64,000 nucleotides of DNA. Source: Merdimmobilis hominis. GTDB taxonomy: Bacteria; Bacillota; Clostridia; Oscillospirales; Ruminococcaceae. Of the stretch, positions 38,902 through 47,929 are shown piece by piece (position 1 is the first letter of the stretch; every line of letters begins with the position of its first letter). The position numbers were made by a program, and so were the translations under genes. The notes under the pieces are model-generated. The model had not been told where the DNA came from. It saw nothing but the letters and a program-made list of their open reading frames with translations, and searched no databases. The stretch spans positions 1,263,223 through 1,327,222 of the forward strand of contig NZ_LT629939.1 in the NCBI RefSeq assembly GCF_900104615.1, in the 5' to 3' direction.

Positions 38902-39546
38902 ATGATTCGGTTGGAGGTCTGGGGAGCTTACGCCTGCTTCAGCCGCCCGGAGCTGAAGGTGGAACGGGTCTCCTATGACGTGATGACCCCCTCCGCAGCG
39001 CGGGGGTTGGTGGAGGCCATCTACTACCACCCGGGCTTGCGGTGGATCATCGACAAGATTTATGTGCTCTCCCCCATCCGGTTTACCAACATCCGGCGCA
39101 ATGAGGTCAAAAGCAAAGTGGTGTCCAGCGCGGCAAAAGGAGTCATGCAGGGGAATGGAAAACCCCTGTACCTGGCAGCCTCCCAGGACATCCAGCAGCG
39201 GGCCGCCATGGTGCTGCAAGACGTCCACTATGTGATTGAGGCCCATTTTGAGATGACCGACAAGGCCAGCCCCAGTGACAACCCAGGGAAATTCCAGGAC
39301 ATCATCCGCCGCCGGATGGAAAAGGGCCAGTGTTTTCACCAGCCCTATTTTGGATGCAGGGAGTTCCCCGCCCATTTCCGCAGCTGGGAAGGGGCCACTG
39401 TCCCCGCCATCGGGGAAACCAGAGACCTAGGGCTGATGCTCTACGATATGGACTATGCCGATCCGGCCAACATCACCCCCATCTTTTTCCGGGCCAAGCT
39501 GGAACAAGGGGTCTTGTCGCTGGATCACTGTGAGGTGTTCCGATGA
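38902..39546 (+). CDS. cas5c: Type I-C Cas5 (Cas5c/Cas5d), pre-crRNA endonuclease
   Basis: In type I-C, which lacks Cas6, Cas5 cuts pre-crRNA at the repeat hairpin and then caps the 5' handle in the complex. The 214-residue RAMP protein starts MIRLEVWGAYACFSRPELKV, with SYDVMTPSAARGLVEAIYYH and FTNIRRNEVKSK, typical Cas5d motifs. ATG at 38902 has AAAGGAG upstream; the earlier frame lacks a site. The stop overlaps the cas8c start (ATGA). Confidence 0.95.
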   Translation: MIRLEVWGAYACFSRPELKVERVSYDVMTPSAARGLVEAIYYHPGLRWIIDKIYVLSPIRFTNIRRNEVKSKVVSSAAKGVMQGNGKPLYLAASQDIQQRAAMVLQDVHYVIEAHFEMTDKASPSDNPGKFQDIIRRRMEKGQCFHQPYFGCREFPAHFRSWEGATVPAIGETRDLGLMLYDMDYADPANITPIFFRAKLEQGVLSLDHCEVFR

Positions 39547-41288
39547 TTCTCCATGCGCTGACGCGCCATTATGAAGACCTGCTTTCCCTGGGCCGGATTC
39601 CCCGGCCAGGCTGGGGGACAGCAAAAGTCTCCTATGCCCTGGACCTGTCCCTGGAAGGGGAGATTCTCGCCTTGCTCCCTTTGAAGACAGAACAGCTCCG
39701 GGGGAAAAAGGCGGAGCTTCTCCCCCGCAAGATGGAAGTCCCCATGCCTGTGGGTCGTTCTGGTACAAAACCGAAAGCGAACTTTTTGTGCGACCACAGC
39801 GGCTATTTTCTCGGGGTGGACGGCAAGGGGAACCCCAAACGGGCCGGCGAGTGTTTTGCGGCCTGCAAGGCTCTTCATCTGGAGCTGCTGGAGGGCCTCC
39901 CCTCCCCGGCGGCCCAGGCGATCACCGGATTTTTCCGCCGATGGGACCCCCAGACGGCCTCCCAACACCCGGCCCTCGCCGAGAACTGGAAGGATCTGAT
40001 GGCCGGGGACAACCTGGTTTTCTGGGTGGAAGGCCAGGAGGCACTTCGGGACCCGGAGATCCGCGCCGCGTGGCAATCCTATTATAACCGGGGCGGGGAC
40101 GGCCCCACCATGTGCTGCCTGGTGACCGGGGAAACCGGCCCGGTGGAGCTGACCCACCCATTCATCAAAGGGGTGTGGGGGGCCCAGCCCAGCGGGGCGG
40201 CCCTCGTCTCCTTCAACGCCCCGGCCGACCGTTCCTACGGCCGGGAGCAAAACGCCAACGCCCCGGTGGGGGCCTATGCGGCCTTTGCCTACACCACCGC
40301 CCTCAACCACCTACTGGCCGACCGGGAGTATACCCAGACGGTGGGGGACACCACAGTAGTGTTCTGGGCTGAGGGCGGGGAACCCGCTTACCAAGAGGTT
40401 GGCATGGCCGCCTTGTATGGGGACAGCGACGCCATCACCCAGCAGGATTTAAGCCGCATCCTCCGGGCCGTGTCCGCGGGGGAATCCATCCAGTGGCAGG
40501 GGGCGGAACTAGACCCTCAAACCCGGTTTTACGTGCTGGGCCTCTCCCCCAACGAGGGCCGGCTGTCGGTGCGGTTTTTCTACCAAAACAGCTTCGGGGG
40601 GATGCTGCGCCACATTGAAGAGCACTATGAGCGGCTGGAAATCCAGCGGCCCGCCTTTGACCAGACAGAGAGGCTTCCCCTGTGGAAGCTGCTGGCCGAG
40701 ACGGTCAACCAGAAATCCCGGGAGAAAACAGCCTCCCCCCAGATGGCAGGCGACCTTCTGCGGGCCATCCTCAGCGGGAGCCGGTACCCTTCTACCCTGC
40801 TCACCCTCACCGCCCTGCGCATCCGTGCGGAGCGGGAGGTGACCCGGGGCCGGGCCGCCATCTTAAAAGCATACTACCTGCGCAACCAAACGCCCGCCTG
40901 TCCAAAGGAGGTTTTGACGGTGGAACTCAATGAAAACAGCTCCTATCTCCCCTATGTTCTGGGGCGCCTGTTCTCGGTGCTGGAAGGGCTGCAAAACGCA
41001 GCCAACCCCGGCATCAACAGCACCATCAAGGATAAATACTTCAACTCTGCGGCCGCCACACCGGCGACCATCTTTCCGTTGCTGCTGAACCTTTCCGAAA
41101 AGCACCTGCGCAAACTGGGCACTGCCCAGAAGGTCTACTACAGCAAGCAGATCGGCGGTTTGGTGAAGCGGATACAAGAGACCTACCCCGCCCGGATGAC
41201 CCTGCCGGAGCAAGGGGCATTCCAGCTGGGGTATTACCACCAGACCCAGAAGCGGTATACAAAAAAGGAGGAAATCGAAAATGTCTGA
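39543..41288 (+). CDS. cas8c: Type I-C Cascade large subunit Cas8c (Csd1)
   Basis: Cas8c recognises the PAM and opens target DNA. The 581-residue protein has the expected start MILHALTRHYEDLLSLGRIP and the Csd1-like FLCDHSGYFLGVDGKGNPKR and CCLVTGETGPVELTHPFIKG motifs, and a helical C-terminal region likely including the small-subunit (Cas11c) segment; an internal start for Cas11c is plausible but not pinpointed. It overlaps cas5 by 4 nt and cas7 by 8 nt. Confidence 0.94.
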   Translation: MILHALTRHYEDLLSLGRIPRPGWGTAKVSYALDLSLEGEILALLPLKTEQLRGKKAELLPRKMEVPMPVGRSGTKPKANFLCDHSGYFLGVDGKGNPKRAGECFAACKALHLELLEGLPSPAAQAITGFFRRWDPQTASQHPALAENWKDLMAGDNLVFWVEGQEALRDPEIRAAWQSYYNRGGDGPTMCCLVTGETGPVELTHPFIKGVWGAQPSGAALVSFNAPADRSYGREQNANAPVGAYAAFAYTTALNHLLADREYTQTVGDTTVVFWAEGGEPAYQEVGMAALYGDSDAITQQDLSRILRAVSAGESIQWQGAELDPQTRFYVLGLSPNEGRLSVRFFYQNSFGGMLRHIEEHYERLEIQRPAFDQTERLPLWKLLAETVNQKSREKTASPQMAGDLLRAILSGSRYPSTLLTLTALRIRAEREVTRGRAAILKAYYLRNQTPACPKEVLTVELNENSSYLPYVLGRLFSVLEGLQNAANPGINSTIKDKYFNSAAATPATIFPLLLNLSEKHLRKLGTAQKVYYSKQIGGLVKRIQETYPARMTLPEQGAFQLGYYHQTQKRYTKKEEIENV

Positions 41289-42168
41289 GCCCATCCAAAA
41301 CCGGTATGATTTTGTCATTTTATTCGATGTGGAGAACGGCAACCCCAACGGCGACCCCGACGCAGGCAATATGCCCCGCATTGACCCCGAAAGCGGCTAT
41401 GGGATTGTCACCGACGTATGCCTCAAACGCAAAATCCGCAATTATGTGGAGACGGTCAAAGAAGACACCCCTGGGTATCGCATTTATATCAAGGATCAGG
41501 TCCCCCTCAACCGCAGCGACAACGAGGCGCTAACCTATTTGGGGGTGACTGGGGATCTGAAAGCAGCGAAAAAGGCTGACCCCCAACTGGATGTGAAGAT
41601 CCGGGACTTTATGTGTCAAAACTTCTTTGACATCCGTGCTTTCGGCGCAGTGATGACCACCTTTGTCAAAGGGGCCCTCAACTGTGGGCAGGTCCGCGGC
41701 CCGGTGCAGCTCAGCTTTGCCCGGTCGGTGGACCCTATCGTCCCCCAGGAGGTCACCATCACCCGAGTGGCCATCACCACTGAAAAGGATGCGGAGGGCA
41801 AAGGGACAGAGATGGGCCGCAAGTACATTGTCCCCTATGGGCTGTACCGGGCGGAAGGGTATATCTCCGCCAATTTGGCCCGCAAAACCACCGGTTTTTC
41901 CCAGGAGGATTTGGAACTTCTGTGGGAAGCCATTTTAAATCTGTTTGAGAACGATCACTCCGCCGCCCGGGGCAAAATGGCAGTCCGCGACTTGATTATC
42001 TTCCGCCACGATTGTGAACTTGGCAACGCCCCCTCCCACAAATTGTTTGATTTGGTGGAGGTCCGCCGAAAAGAAGAAGTCGCTGTAGCCCGGTGTTATG
42101 GCGATTATGAGGTGTCGGTTGCAGAAGAGGCATTGCCCGCCGGGGTCACCTGTATCCGAAAGGGGTAA
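41281..42168 (+). CDS. cas7c: Type I-C Cascade backbone Cas7c (Csd2)
   Basis: Cas7 polymerises along the crRNA spacer. The 295-residue protein opens with NRYDFVILFDVENGNPNGDP, the Csd2 signature, with NFFDIRAFGAVM and GPVQLSFARSVDPI. AAGGAGG lies just upstream of ATG inside the end of cas8c, favouring the high copy number needed for the backbone subunit. Confidence 0.96.
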   Translation: MSEPIQNRYDFVILFDVENGNPNGDPDAGNMPRIDPESGYGIVTDVCLKRKIRNYVETVKEDTPGYRIYIKDQVPLNRSDNEALTYLGVTGDLKAAKKADPQLDVKIRDFMCQNFFDIRAFGAVMTTFVKGALNCGQVRGPVQLSFARSVDPIVPQEVTITRVAITTEKDAEGKGTEMGRKYIVPYGLYRAEGYISANLARKTTGFSQEDLELLWEAILNLFENDHSAARGKMAVRDLIIFRHDCELGNAPSHKLFDLVEVRRKEEVAVARCYGDYEVSVAEEALPAGVTCIRKG

Positions 42169-42173
42169 AAGCG

Positions 42174-42827
42174 GTGGAAGAGGAGTATCTCCAGCTTTCC
42201 GGCATCCAGCATTTTGCCTTTTGCAGACGGCAGTGGGCACTGATCCATTTGGAGGGACAGTGGCAGGAGAATGAGCGGACAGCAAAAGGCCAAGTGTTCC
42301 ATGAACGGTGCCATGATGAAACCGATAGGGAGTCGAGAGGGGATCTTCTTCTATTTCGTGGGATGCGGGTGGTTTCCCATCGCTTAAGGCTCAGCGGTGC
42401 ATGCGATGTGGTGGAGTTTCATAGGGACCCGAATGGCATCCCCCTATCGGGTCACCCTGGAACCTGGTCGGCTGTGCCGATCGAATACAAAAGGGGGAGC
42501 AGCAAAGGGACAGATGTGGACCGGATACAGCTGTGCGCCCAAGCAATGGCTTTAGAGGAGATGTTGGTCTGTGGAATCACCCATGGCTATCTTTACTATG
42601 GGGAAACCCGCCGCAGGGAGCAGGTGGAGTTTACCTTGGAACTGCGCAACCAAGTGGAGTCGCTGGCCAAGGAGATGCAAGGATATGCACAGCGGGGATA
42701 CACCCCCAAAGGGAGGTTGCAAAAGCATTGCAATGCCTGTTCTTTAAAAGACGTCTGTCTCCCCCAGCTGTCCCGAAGCCCCTCTGTTAGGGAGTATATC
42801 GAACAAAGGATGGAAGAACTTGTGTGA
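42174..42827 (+). CDS. cas4: CRISPR adaptation nuclease Cas4
   Basis: Cas4 trims prespacers and selects those with a PAM. The 217-residue protein has a first Cys in FAFCRRQWALIHLEGQW, the RecB-type nuclease core (SGACDVVEFH; VPIEYKRGS; AMALEEML), and the C-terminal Fe-S cluster CNACSLKDVCLP. The start is GTG at 42174, 5 nt after cas7. Normally cas1 follows directly; here the CRISPR array intervenes. Confidence 0.93.
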   Translation: MEEEYLQLSGIQHFAFCRRQWALIHLEGQWQENERTAKGQVFHERCHDETDRESRGDLLLFRGMRVVSHRLRLSGACDVVEFHRDPNGIPLSGHPGTWSAVPIEYKRGSSKGTDVDRIQLCAQAMALEEMLVCGITHGYLYYGETRRREQVEFTLELRNQVESLAKEMQGYAQRGYTPKGRLQKHCNACSLKDVCLPQLSRSPSVREYIEQRMEELV

Positions 42828-42996
42828 TGTGCGAATCGGAAGCGGTCAGAGAACTCCTGAAGGGTTCGCACCAAATTGATGGAAAAAAGGAGGACACAAA
42901 GCGGAATTTTTTGGATTATATTCCATAAAAAGTAAAATCATACAAATGCAGCATATAAATGCTAAAATTAATAGAAATGTTTTGTGCAAAATTGCT
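42828..42996 (+). promoter_or_regulatory. CRISPR leader
   Basis: The 169 nt before the first repeat become strongly AT-rich from about 42900 (AAAAGTAAAATCATACAAAT; GCTAAAATTAATAGAAATG), in contrast to the GC-rich surroundings. This is the usual character of a leader carrying the array promoter and integration signals. I do not see a convincing consensus promoter. Confidence 0.7.
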
Positions 42997-44924
42997 GTCG
43001 CCCTCCGTGAGGAGGGCGTGGATTGAAATAAGATTTGGTGAAGATTTGGACGAGGGCGAACTTGTCGCCCTCCGTGAGGAGGGCGTGGATTGAAATCAAA
43101 TATTGCTTCAGCAGCAGCCATCATTACCATGTCGCCCTCCGTGAGGAGGGCGTGGATTGAAATCCCCACCGAGGCGTATTTTGCCAAAGGCTGCTATGGT
43201 CGCCCTCCGTGAGGAGGGCGTGGATTGAAATGAAGGGGAATTCCAGCGGGCCAAGGCCCGGGGGGTCGCCCTCCGTGAGGAGGGCGTGGATTGAAATCGA
43301 TTCGTGCGATGATTTTTGAAGGATAATATCGTCGCCCTCCGTGAGGAGGGCGTGGATTGAAATAGCTGGGCGCCCGCACCTATGTCCAAGCAACTGTCGC
43401 CCTCCGTGAGGAGGGCGTGGATTGAAATAGATAGTACACCCGCTTCTGGATGGACTAATAATTGTCGCCCTCCGTGAGGAGGGCGTGGATTGAAATTGGT
43501 TTGTTGAAATGAAGAAGGTCATCAAACTGAGTCGCCCTCCGTGAGGAGGGCGTGGATTGAAATAATAAGGACAGTGGGACGATTTGGTGTTTACTGGTCG
43601 CCCTCCGTGAGGAGGGCGTGGATTGAAATTACCCGAAGCCAGTGCTCATCCTCCCCCAGCTTCTGGTCGCCCTCCGTGAGGAGGGCGTGGATTGAAATCC
43701 ATTATTATTTTACCACAAAACAATGCCTAAAGTCGCCCTCCGTGAGGAGGGCGTGGATTGAAATCCTGGCCGCCAGCCCTGGGGAGGGCCTTGCCCTCAG
43801 TCGCCCTCCGTGAGGAGGGCGTGGATTGAAATTATCCAACTAAAATCCAGTCATCTGCCACCAAGTGTCGCCCTCCGTGAGGAGGGCGTGGATTGAAATT
43901 CTCAATGACTTGGCCATCAACGAGTCGGTCACTTGTCGCCCTCCGTGAGGAGGGCGTGGATTGAAATCCCGCTGTCCCAGTAGTAGTGGAGGACGCCGGT
44001 TGTCGCCCTCCGTGAGGAGGGCGTGGATTGAAATCTGCGAAAGGTTTTTCTCGCTCTCAATCCAGCCCCCGTCGCCCTCCGTGAGGAGGGCGTGGATTGA
44101 AATTCCGCAGCATTTTGGCCTGGGAGTGGTACGACGACCGTCGCCCTCCGTGAGGAGGGCGTGGATTGAAATGCTGGCAGGATGGGATAGATAAGAAGGT
44201 GAACATCGTCGCCCTCCGTGAGGAGGGCGTGGATTGAAATACGACGGTATTCTTATCCTCCACATCCACATGTCGTCGCCCTCCGTGAGGAGGGCGTGGA
44301 TTGAAATCAATTCATAGGCTTCTTGGCCAGTACTCTGCCACCGGTCGCCCTCCGTGAGGAGGGCGTGGATTGAAATAACCTGGACTATGATCTGGTGGCC
44401 GCCTTGGACCGGTCGCCCTCCGTGAGGAGGGCGTGGATTGAAATTTCCACCTACTCAGATGACCAGCAGGGTGCAACGGGTCGCCCTCCGTGAGGAGGGC
44501 GTGGATTGAAATACCGAGGCCATCGCCTTAATGCGCCGGCAGAAAAAGTCGCCCTCCGTGAGGAGGGCGTGGATTGAAATATCTCGGTGCTGGACATGCC
44601 AAAGACCTGGTTTAGGTCGCCCTCCGTGAGGAGGGCGTGGATTGAAATATCCAATGTCCCGGTATTACATTCTGCCAGATACGTCGCCCTCCGTGAGGAG
44701 GGCGTGGATTGAAATTTGATTGGGAACAAGGAATTAACCGCGATCTTAGTCGCCCTCCGTGAGGAGGGCGTGGATTGAAATAGCTCAAAGGACCAGTTGA
44801 GGCCGTACCAGATGAGTCGCCCTCCGTGAGGAGGGCGTGGATTGAAATATAAAAGAGAAGCTGGGCATTCAGTATTACGGGCGTCGCCTTCCGCGAGGAG
44901 GCAGTGTGGACGCTGCCTAGAAAT
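42997..44924 (+). CRISPR. Type I-C CRISPR array: 28 identical repeats, one degenerate terminal repeat, 28 spacers
   Basis: The 33-nt repeat begins GTCGCCCTCC and ends GTGGATTGAAAT, with an 8-bp hairpin CGCCCTCC-GTGA-GGAGGGCG, the Cas5d substrate. Repeats start at 42997, 43064, 43131, 43199 and so on to 44816; all 28 read identical. Spacers are 32-36 nt, all different by eye. The final repeat (44883-44924) is altered and lengthened. Orientation is left to right, with the leader at the cas4 side. cas1 starts only 20 nt after the array. Confidence 0.98.
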
Positions 44925-44944
44925 CCGATTGGAAAGGGGAAGTT

Positions 44945-45976
44945 ATGAAACACCTGCTCAATACCTTATATGTTTTGTCAGAGGATAGTTACCTTTCCCT
45001 CAATGGGGAGAACGTAGTGGTCTCCCAGGGGGAAAATCAATTGGGGCGGTTCCCCCTGCACACTTTAGAGAATATCCTTTGCTTCAGTTACAAAGGGGCA
45101 AGCCCTGCCCTGTTAGGTGCTTGTGTCAAACGGGGTATACATTTCTGCTTTTTTACCCCCAATGGACGGTTTTTAGCCCGGGTTTGCGGAGAGACATCGG
45201 GCAGTGTTCTCCTTCGCCAACAGCAATCCATCGCGTCTATGGACCCAGTGCAGACAGTGCGGTTTGCAAAAAATCTGCTGATGGGAAAAGTATACAATTC
45301 CAGATGGGTCTTAGAACGAGCGACAAGGGATCACCCCCAGCGGGTGCCAGTGGAAGCTTTAAAGGCTTCTTCCCGAAAATTACAAGGCACGTTGCTTCAG
45401 CTGCAAGACGCCGAAAGCCTCAATGAACTCATGGGCTTGGAAGGGGAAGCAGCCCAGACTTATTTTAGCAGGATGGATGCCTTGATTTTACAGCAAAAGG
45501 AGGCATTTTCTTTTTCAGGTCGCAGCCGGAGACCACCGATGGACCGAGTCAATGCCGCTTTATCCTTTGCCTATTCCCTATTGGCACACGAGTGCGCTTC
45601 AGCATTGGAAGGAGTTGGCTTGGATCCATATGTGGGGTTTCTGCACCGCCCTCGCCCGGGAAGGGCTTCCCTGGCGCTGGATTTGGAGGAGGAGCTCCGC
45701 AGTGTGTATGCAGATCGGTTTGTTCTCTCTTGCATCAACCGAAAGCAATTGCAGCCAGGGGATTTTGATATTCAAGAAAGTGGAGCTGTATTGCTTAATG
45801 ATAAAGGGCGGCGGGCCTTCCTATCCGCTTGGCAGGAACGGCGAAAGGAGACCATTCGCCACCCGTTTTTGGGGGAGAAGATGGAGTGGGGATTGGTCCC
45901 CTCGGTTCAGGCAATGCTCCTCGCGAGAACTTTGCGCGGGGATTTGGAGGAATATCCGCCGTTTTTGTGGAAGTGA
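44945..45976 (+). CDS. cas1: CRISPR integrase Cas1
   Basis: Cas1 catalyses spacer integration. The 343-residue type I-C protein begins KHLLNTLYVLSEDSYLSLNG. The metal-binding Glu lies in GLEGEAAQTYF and the His and Glu/Asp in DPYVGFLHRPRPGRASLALDLEEE, all intact. ATG at 44945 has AAAGGGGAAG. There is almost no room for a promoter between the last repeat and the start. Confidence 0.97.
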   Translation: MKHLLNTLYVLSEDSYLSLNGENVVVSQGENQLGRFPLHTLENILCFSYKGASPALLGACVKRGIHFCFFTPNGRFLARVCGETSGSVLLRQQQSIASMDPVQTVRFAKNLLMGKVYNSRWVLERATRDHPQRVPVEALKASSRKLQGTLLQLQDAESLNELMGLEGEAAQTYFSRMDALILQQKEAFSFSGRSRRPPMDRVNAALSFAYSLLAHECASALEGVGLDPYVGFLHRPRPGRASLALDLEEELRSVYADRFVLSCINRKQLQPGDFDIQESGAVLLNDKGRRAFLSAWQERRKETIRHPFLGEKMEWGLVPSVQAMLLARTLRGDLEEYPPFLWK

Positions 45977-45985
45977 GGGGAGAAT

Positions 45986-46276
45986 ATGTTGGTTTTGGTG
46001 ACCTATGATGTGAATACCCAGACCGCGGAAGGGCGCAGACGTCTTCGCAAAGTGGCAAAACTCTGTGTGGATTATGGGCAGAGGGTGCAAAATTCTGTGT
46101 TTGAATGCAGTCTGGACAATGCCCAATATGTCCGGTTTCAACACGCTTTGGAGGGGATGATTGACCTGGAGACCGACAGCCTTCGGTTTTATCAGTTGGG
46201 AAACTCCTATCAAAATAAGGTCGTGCACATTGGTACCCGTCCAGGCTATGACCCGGCGGGGATACTGATTTTATAG
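45986..46276 (+). CDS. cas2: CRISPR adaptation protein Cas2
   Basis: A 96-residue ferredoxin-like protein with MLVLVTYDVNTQTAEGRRRL, carrying the conserved Asp after the first beta strand, and QRVQNSVFECSLDNAQY. It bridges Cas1 dimers in the integration complex. It starts 9 nt after cas1. Confidence 0.97.
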   Translation: MLVLVTYDVNTQTAEGRRRLRKVAKLCVDYGQRVQNSVFECSLDNAQYVRFQHALEGMIDLETDSLRFYQLGNSYQNKVVHIGTRPGYDPAGILIL

Positions 46277-46283
46277 AAGGATT

Positions 46284-46447
46284 GTCCCACAAAGTGGAGG
46301 GCGTGGATTGGAATCCTCCGAACGGGCTCCGGTGCCGTTGCGCCGTTGTCGCCCTCTGGGAGGGGGCGTGGATTGAAATTTGGGCTTCCATACATATTTG
46401 ACCGAAAGCGGCAAGTCGCCCTCCGCGAAGGGGGCGTGAGTTAAAAC
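46284..46447 (+). CRISPR. Decayed relic array downstream of cas2: three degenerate repeats, two spacers
   Basis: Degenerate repeats at 46284-46314 (ends GTGGATTGGAAT), 46348-46379 (starts GTCGCCCTCTGGG, ends GTGGATTGAAAT) and 46415-46447 (starts GTCGCCCTCCGCG, ends GAGTTAAAAC) are separated by 33- and 35-nt spacers. Each differs from the others and from the main repeat. The position is the usual one for a I-C array. Confidence 0.85.
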
Positions 46448-46614
46448 ACCGGCCAGATGACAGCCTCCTCTGGGCTAGATTGCCGTTCCCATAACAGAAT
46501 CTGAGCAGATTCCCAGCAGGGCCCTTCGTGGGAAATCTTCATGACACCCGTAAATCCCCTATTTGTCGCGGGGGTTTTATGGTATAATAGTTACAAGCAA
46601 AGCCTGTGGCGTTG

Positions 46615-46702
46615 GAAGAATTGTTTGCAGGGCGAAGCCCTTTGCGGCAGAGGCCGCATCGCAATTCTCACCGTTTGTGCAGACTTTATGGTATACTAGA
46701 GG
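46615..46702 (+). repeat. Dispersed 88-nt intergenic repeat, copy 2
   Basis: It matches 13531-13619 (opposite strand) from GAAGAATTG to the TTTATGGTATACTAGAGG end. A short piece of the same tail, TTTATGGTATAATAG, also occurs just upstream at 46576-46590. The rest of 46448-46906 has no gene. Confidence 0.85.
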
Positions 46703-46906
46703 TGGAAGGTTTGTGGCGCATACGGGCGGCCGCACCGGGCTTTTCCTTTGAGAAACAGCCTGCGAGAAGCCCCGGCCCACGGAAGTTTCCCAAAGAAGAT
46801 AAGGCAGTGCTGCCGGCGGGCAGAGCCGCTCCCTTTTGGGGTGCAGGCCGACTTCCCCCCGGCGGGGACATCTTGCCGCGACGGCGTTTGGAAAGGGGTT
46901 TTCATC

Positions 46907-47803
46907 ATGAAAAAAATAGGTTTTATCGGCGTGGGGGTCATGGGCAAATCCATGGTCCGCAATCTGATGAAAAATGGCTATGAACTCACCATCTACTCCC
47001 GCACCAAGGAAAAATGCCTGGATGTTATAGAAGAGGGCGCGGTTTGGTGTGATGACATCCGATCCTGTGTGGCAGGCCAGGATGTGATCATCACCATGGT
47101 CGGCTACCCCAAAGATGTGGAGGAAGTCTACTTTGGGGAGGGCGGCGTCATCGCCAATGCTAGGAAAGGCGCTTATCTCATCGACATGACCACCACCAGC
47201 CCCAAGCTGTCGGTCCGCATTTATAACGAAGCCAAGCGCAAGAGCGTTTTTGCACTGGATGCCCCAGTCTCCGGCGGGGATACCGGCGCAAAAAACGGCA
47301 CCCTCTCCATTATGGTAGGCGGGGATAAAGAAGCGTTTGACGCCTGCCATCAGGTGTTTGAAACGATGGGCACCAATATCGTGTACGAAGGCGGCCCTGG
47401 CTGCGGCCAGCACACCAAGATGGCCAATCAGATTGCCCTTTCCGGCGTGGTGGCCAGTGTCTGTGAGGCCATTGCCTACGGCAAAAAGGTAGGTCTGGAT
47501 GTGGATACCATGCTGGCCAGCATCAGCGCAGGTGCGGCGGGCAGCTGGCAGATGACCAACACCGCCCCCCGGATGCTGAAAAAGGATTATGCCCCTGGCT
47601 TCTTCATCAAGCACTACATCAAGGATATGAACATCGCCACCGAGGAAGCGGAAGATGTGGGGTTGGAGCTGCCCATCCTGAACGAGGTGCTGCGGCTATA
47701 TGAGCGGATGGACGCTGAGGGCTTGGGCAACCTAGGCACCCAGGCGCTGATCAAAGAGTATGAGAAGGATGAGATTGCCGCTTCGATGAGCGAGCTCTTG
47801 TAA
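46907..47803 (+). CDS. NAD(P)-dependent beta-hydroxyacid dehydrogenase family oxidoreductase
   Basis: A 298-residue enzyme of the 3-hydroxyisobutyrate/tartronate semialdehyde reductase family. N-terminal Rossmann motif IGFIGVGVMGKSMVRNLMKN, then DAPVSGGDTGAKNGTLSIMVGG (substrate binding), GPGCGQHTKMANQIAL with the catalytic Lys, and KDMNIATEEA near the end. The start ATG at 46907 follows AAAGGGG; the longer frame runs through non-coding sequence. The substrate cannot be told from the sequence. Confidence 0.9.
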   Translation: MKKIGFIGVGVMGKSMVRNLMKNGYELTIYSRTKEKCLDVIEEGAVWCDDIRSCVAGQDVIITMVGYPKDVEEVYFGEGGVIANARKGAYLIDMTTTSPKLSVRIYNEAKRKSVFALDAPVSGGDTGAKNGTLSIMVGGDKEAFDACHQVFETMGTNIVYEGGPGCGQHTKMANQIALSGVVASVCEAIAYGKKVGLDVDTMLASISAGAAGSWQMTNTAPRMLKKDYAPGFFIKHYIKDMNIATEEAEDVGLELPILNEVLRLYERMDAEGLGNLGTQALIKEYEKDEIAASMSELL

Positions 47804-47862
47804 CCGAAAATTACAGTGCAAAATGGGGGATCGCCGTTGGAAAAAGGTCCCCTTCTACAGGG

Positions 47863-47899
47863 AAAGGCCGCCGGTATTACCGGCGGCCTTTCCTTTTTT
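47863..47899 (+). terminator. Terminator of the dehydrogenase gene
   Basis: AAAGGCCGCCGGT-ATT-ACCGGCGGCCTTT followed by CCTTTTTT. Confidence 0.92.
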
Positions 47900-47929
47900 G
47901 GGATGGCAACCGGAATGAAATGCTGCCGG

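Noticed and set aside
43108..44953. Several open frames across the CRISPR array with repeating FQSTPSSRRAT, FNPRPPHGGR or ISIHALLTEGD units
   Set aside because: They are the translated 33-nt CRISPR repeat, a multiple of three, with spacers; not genes.
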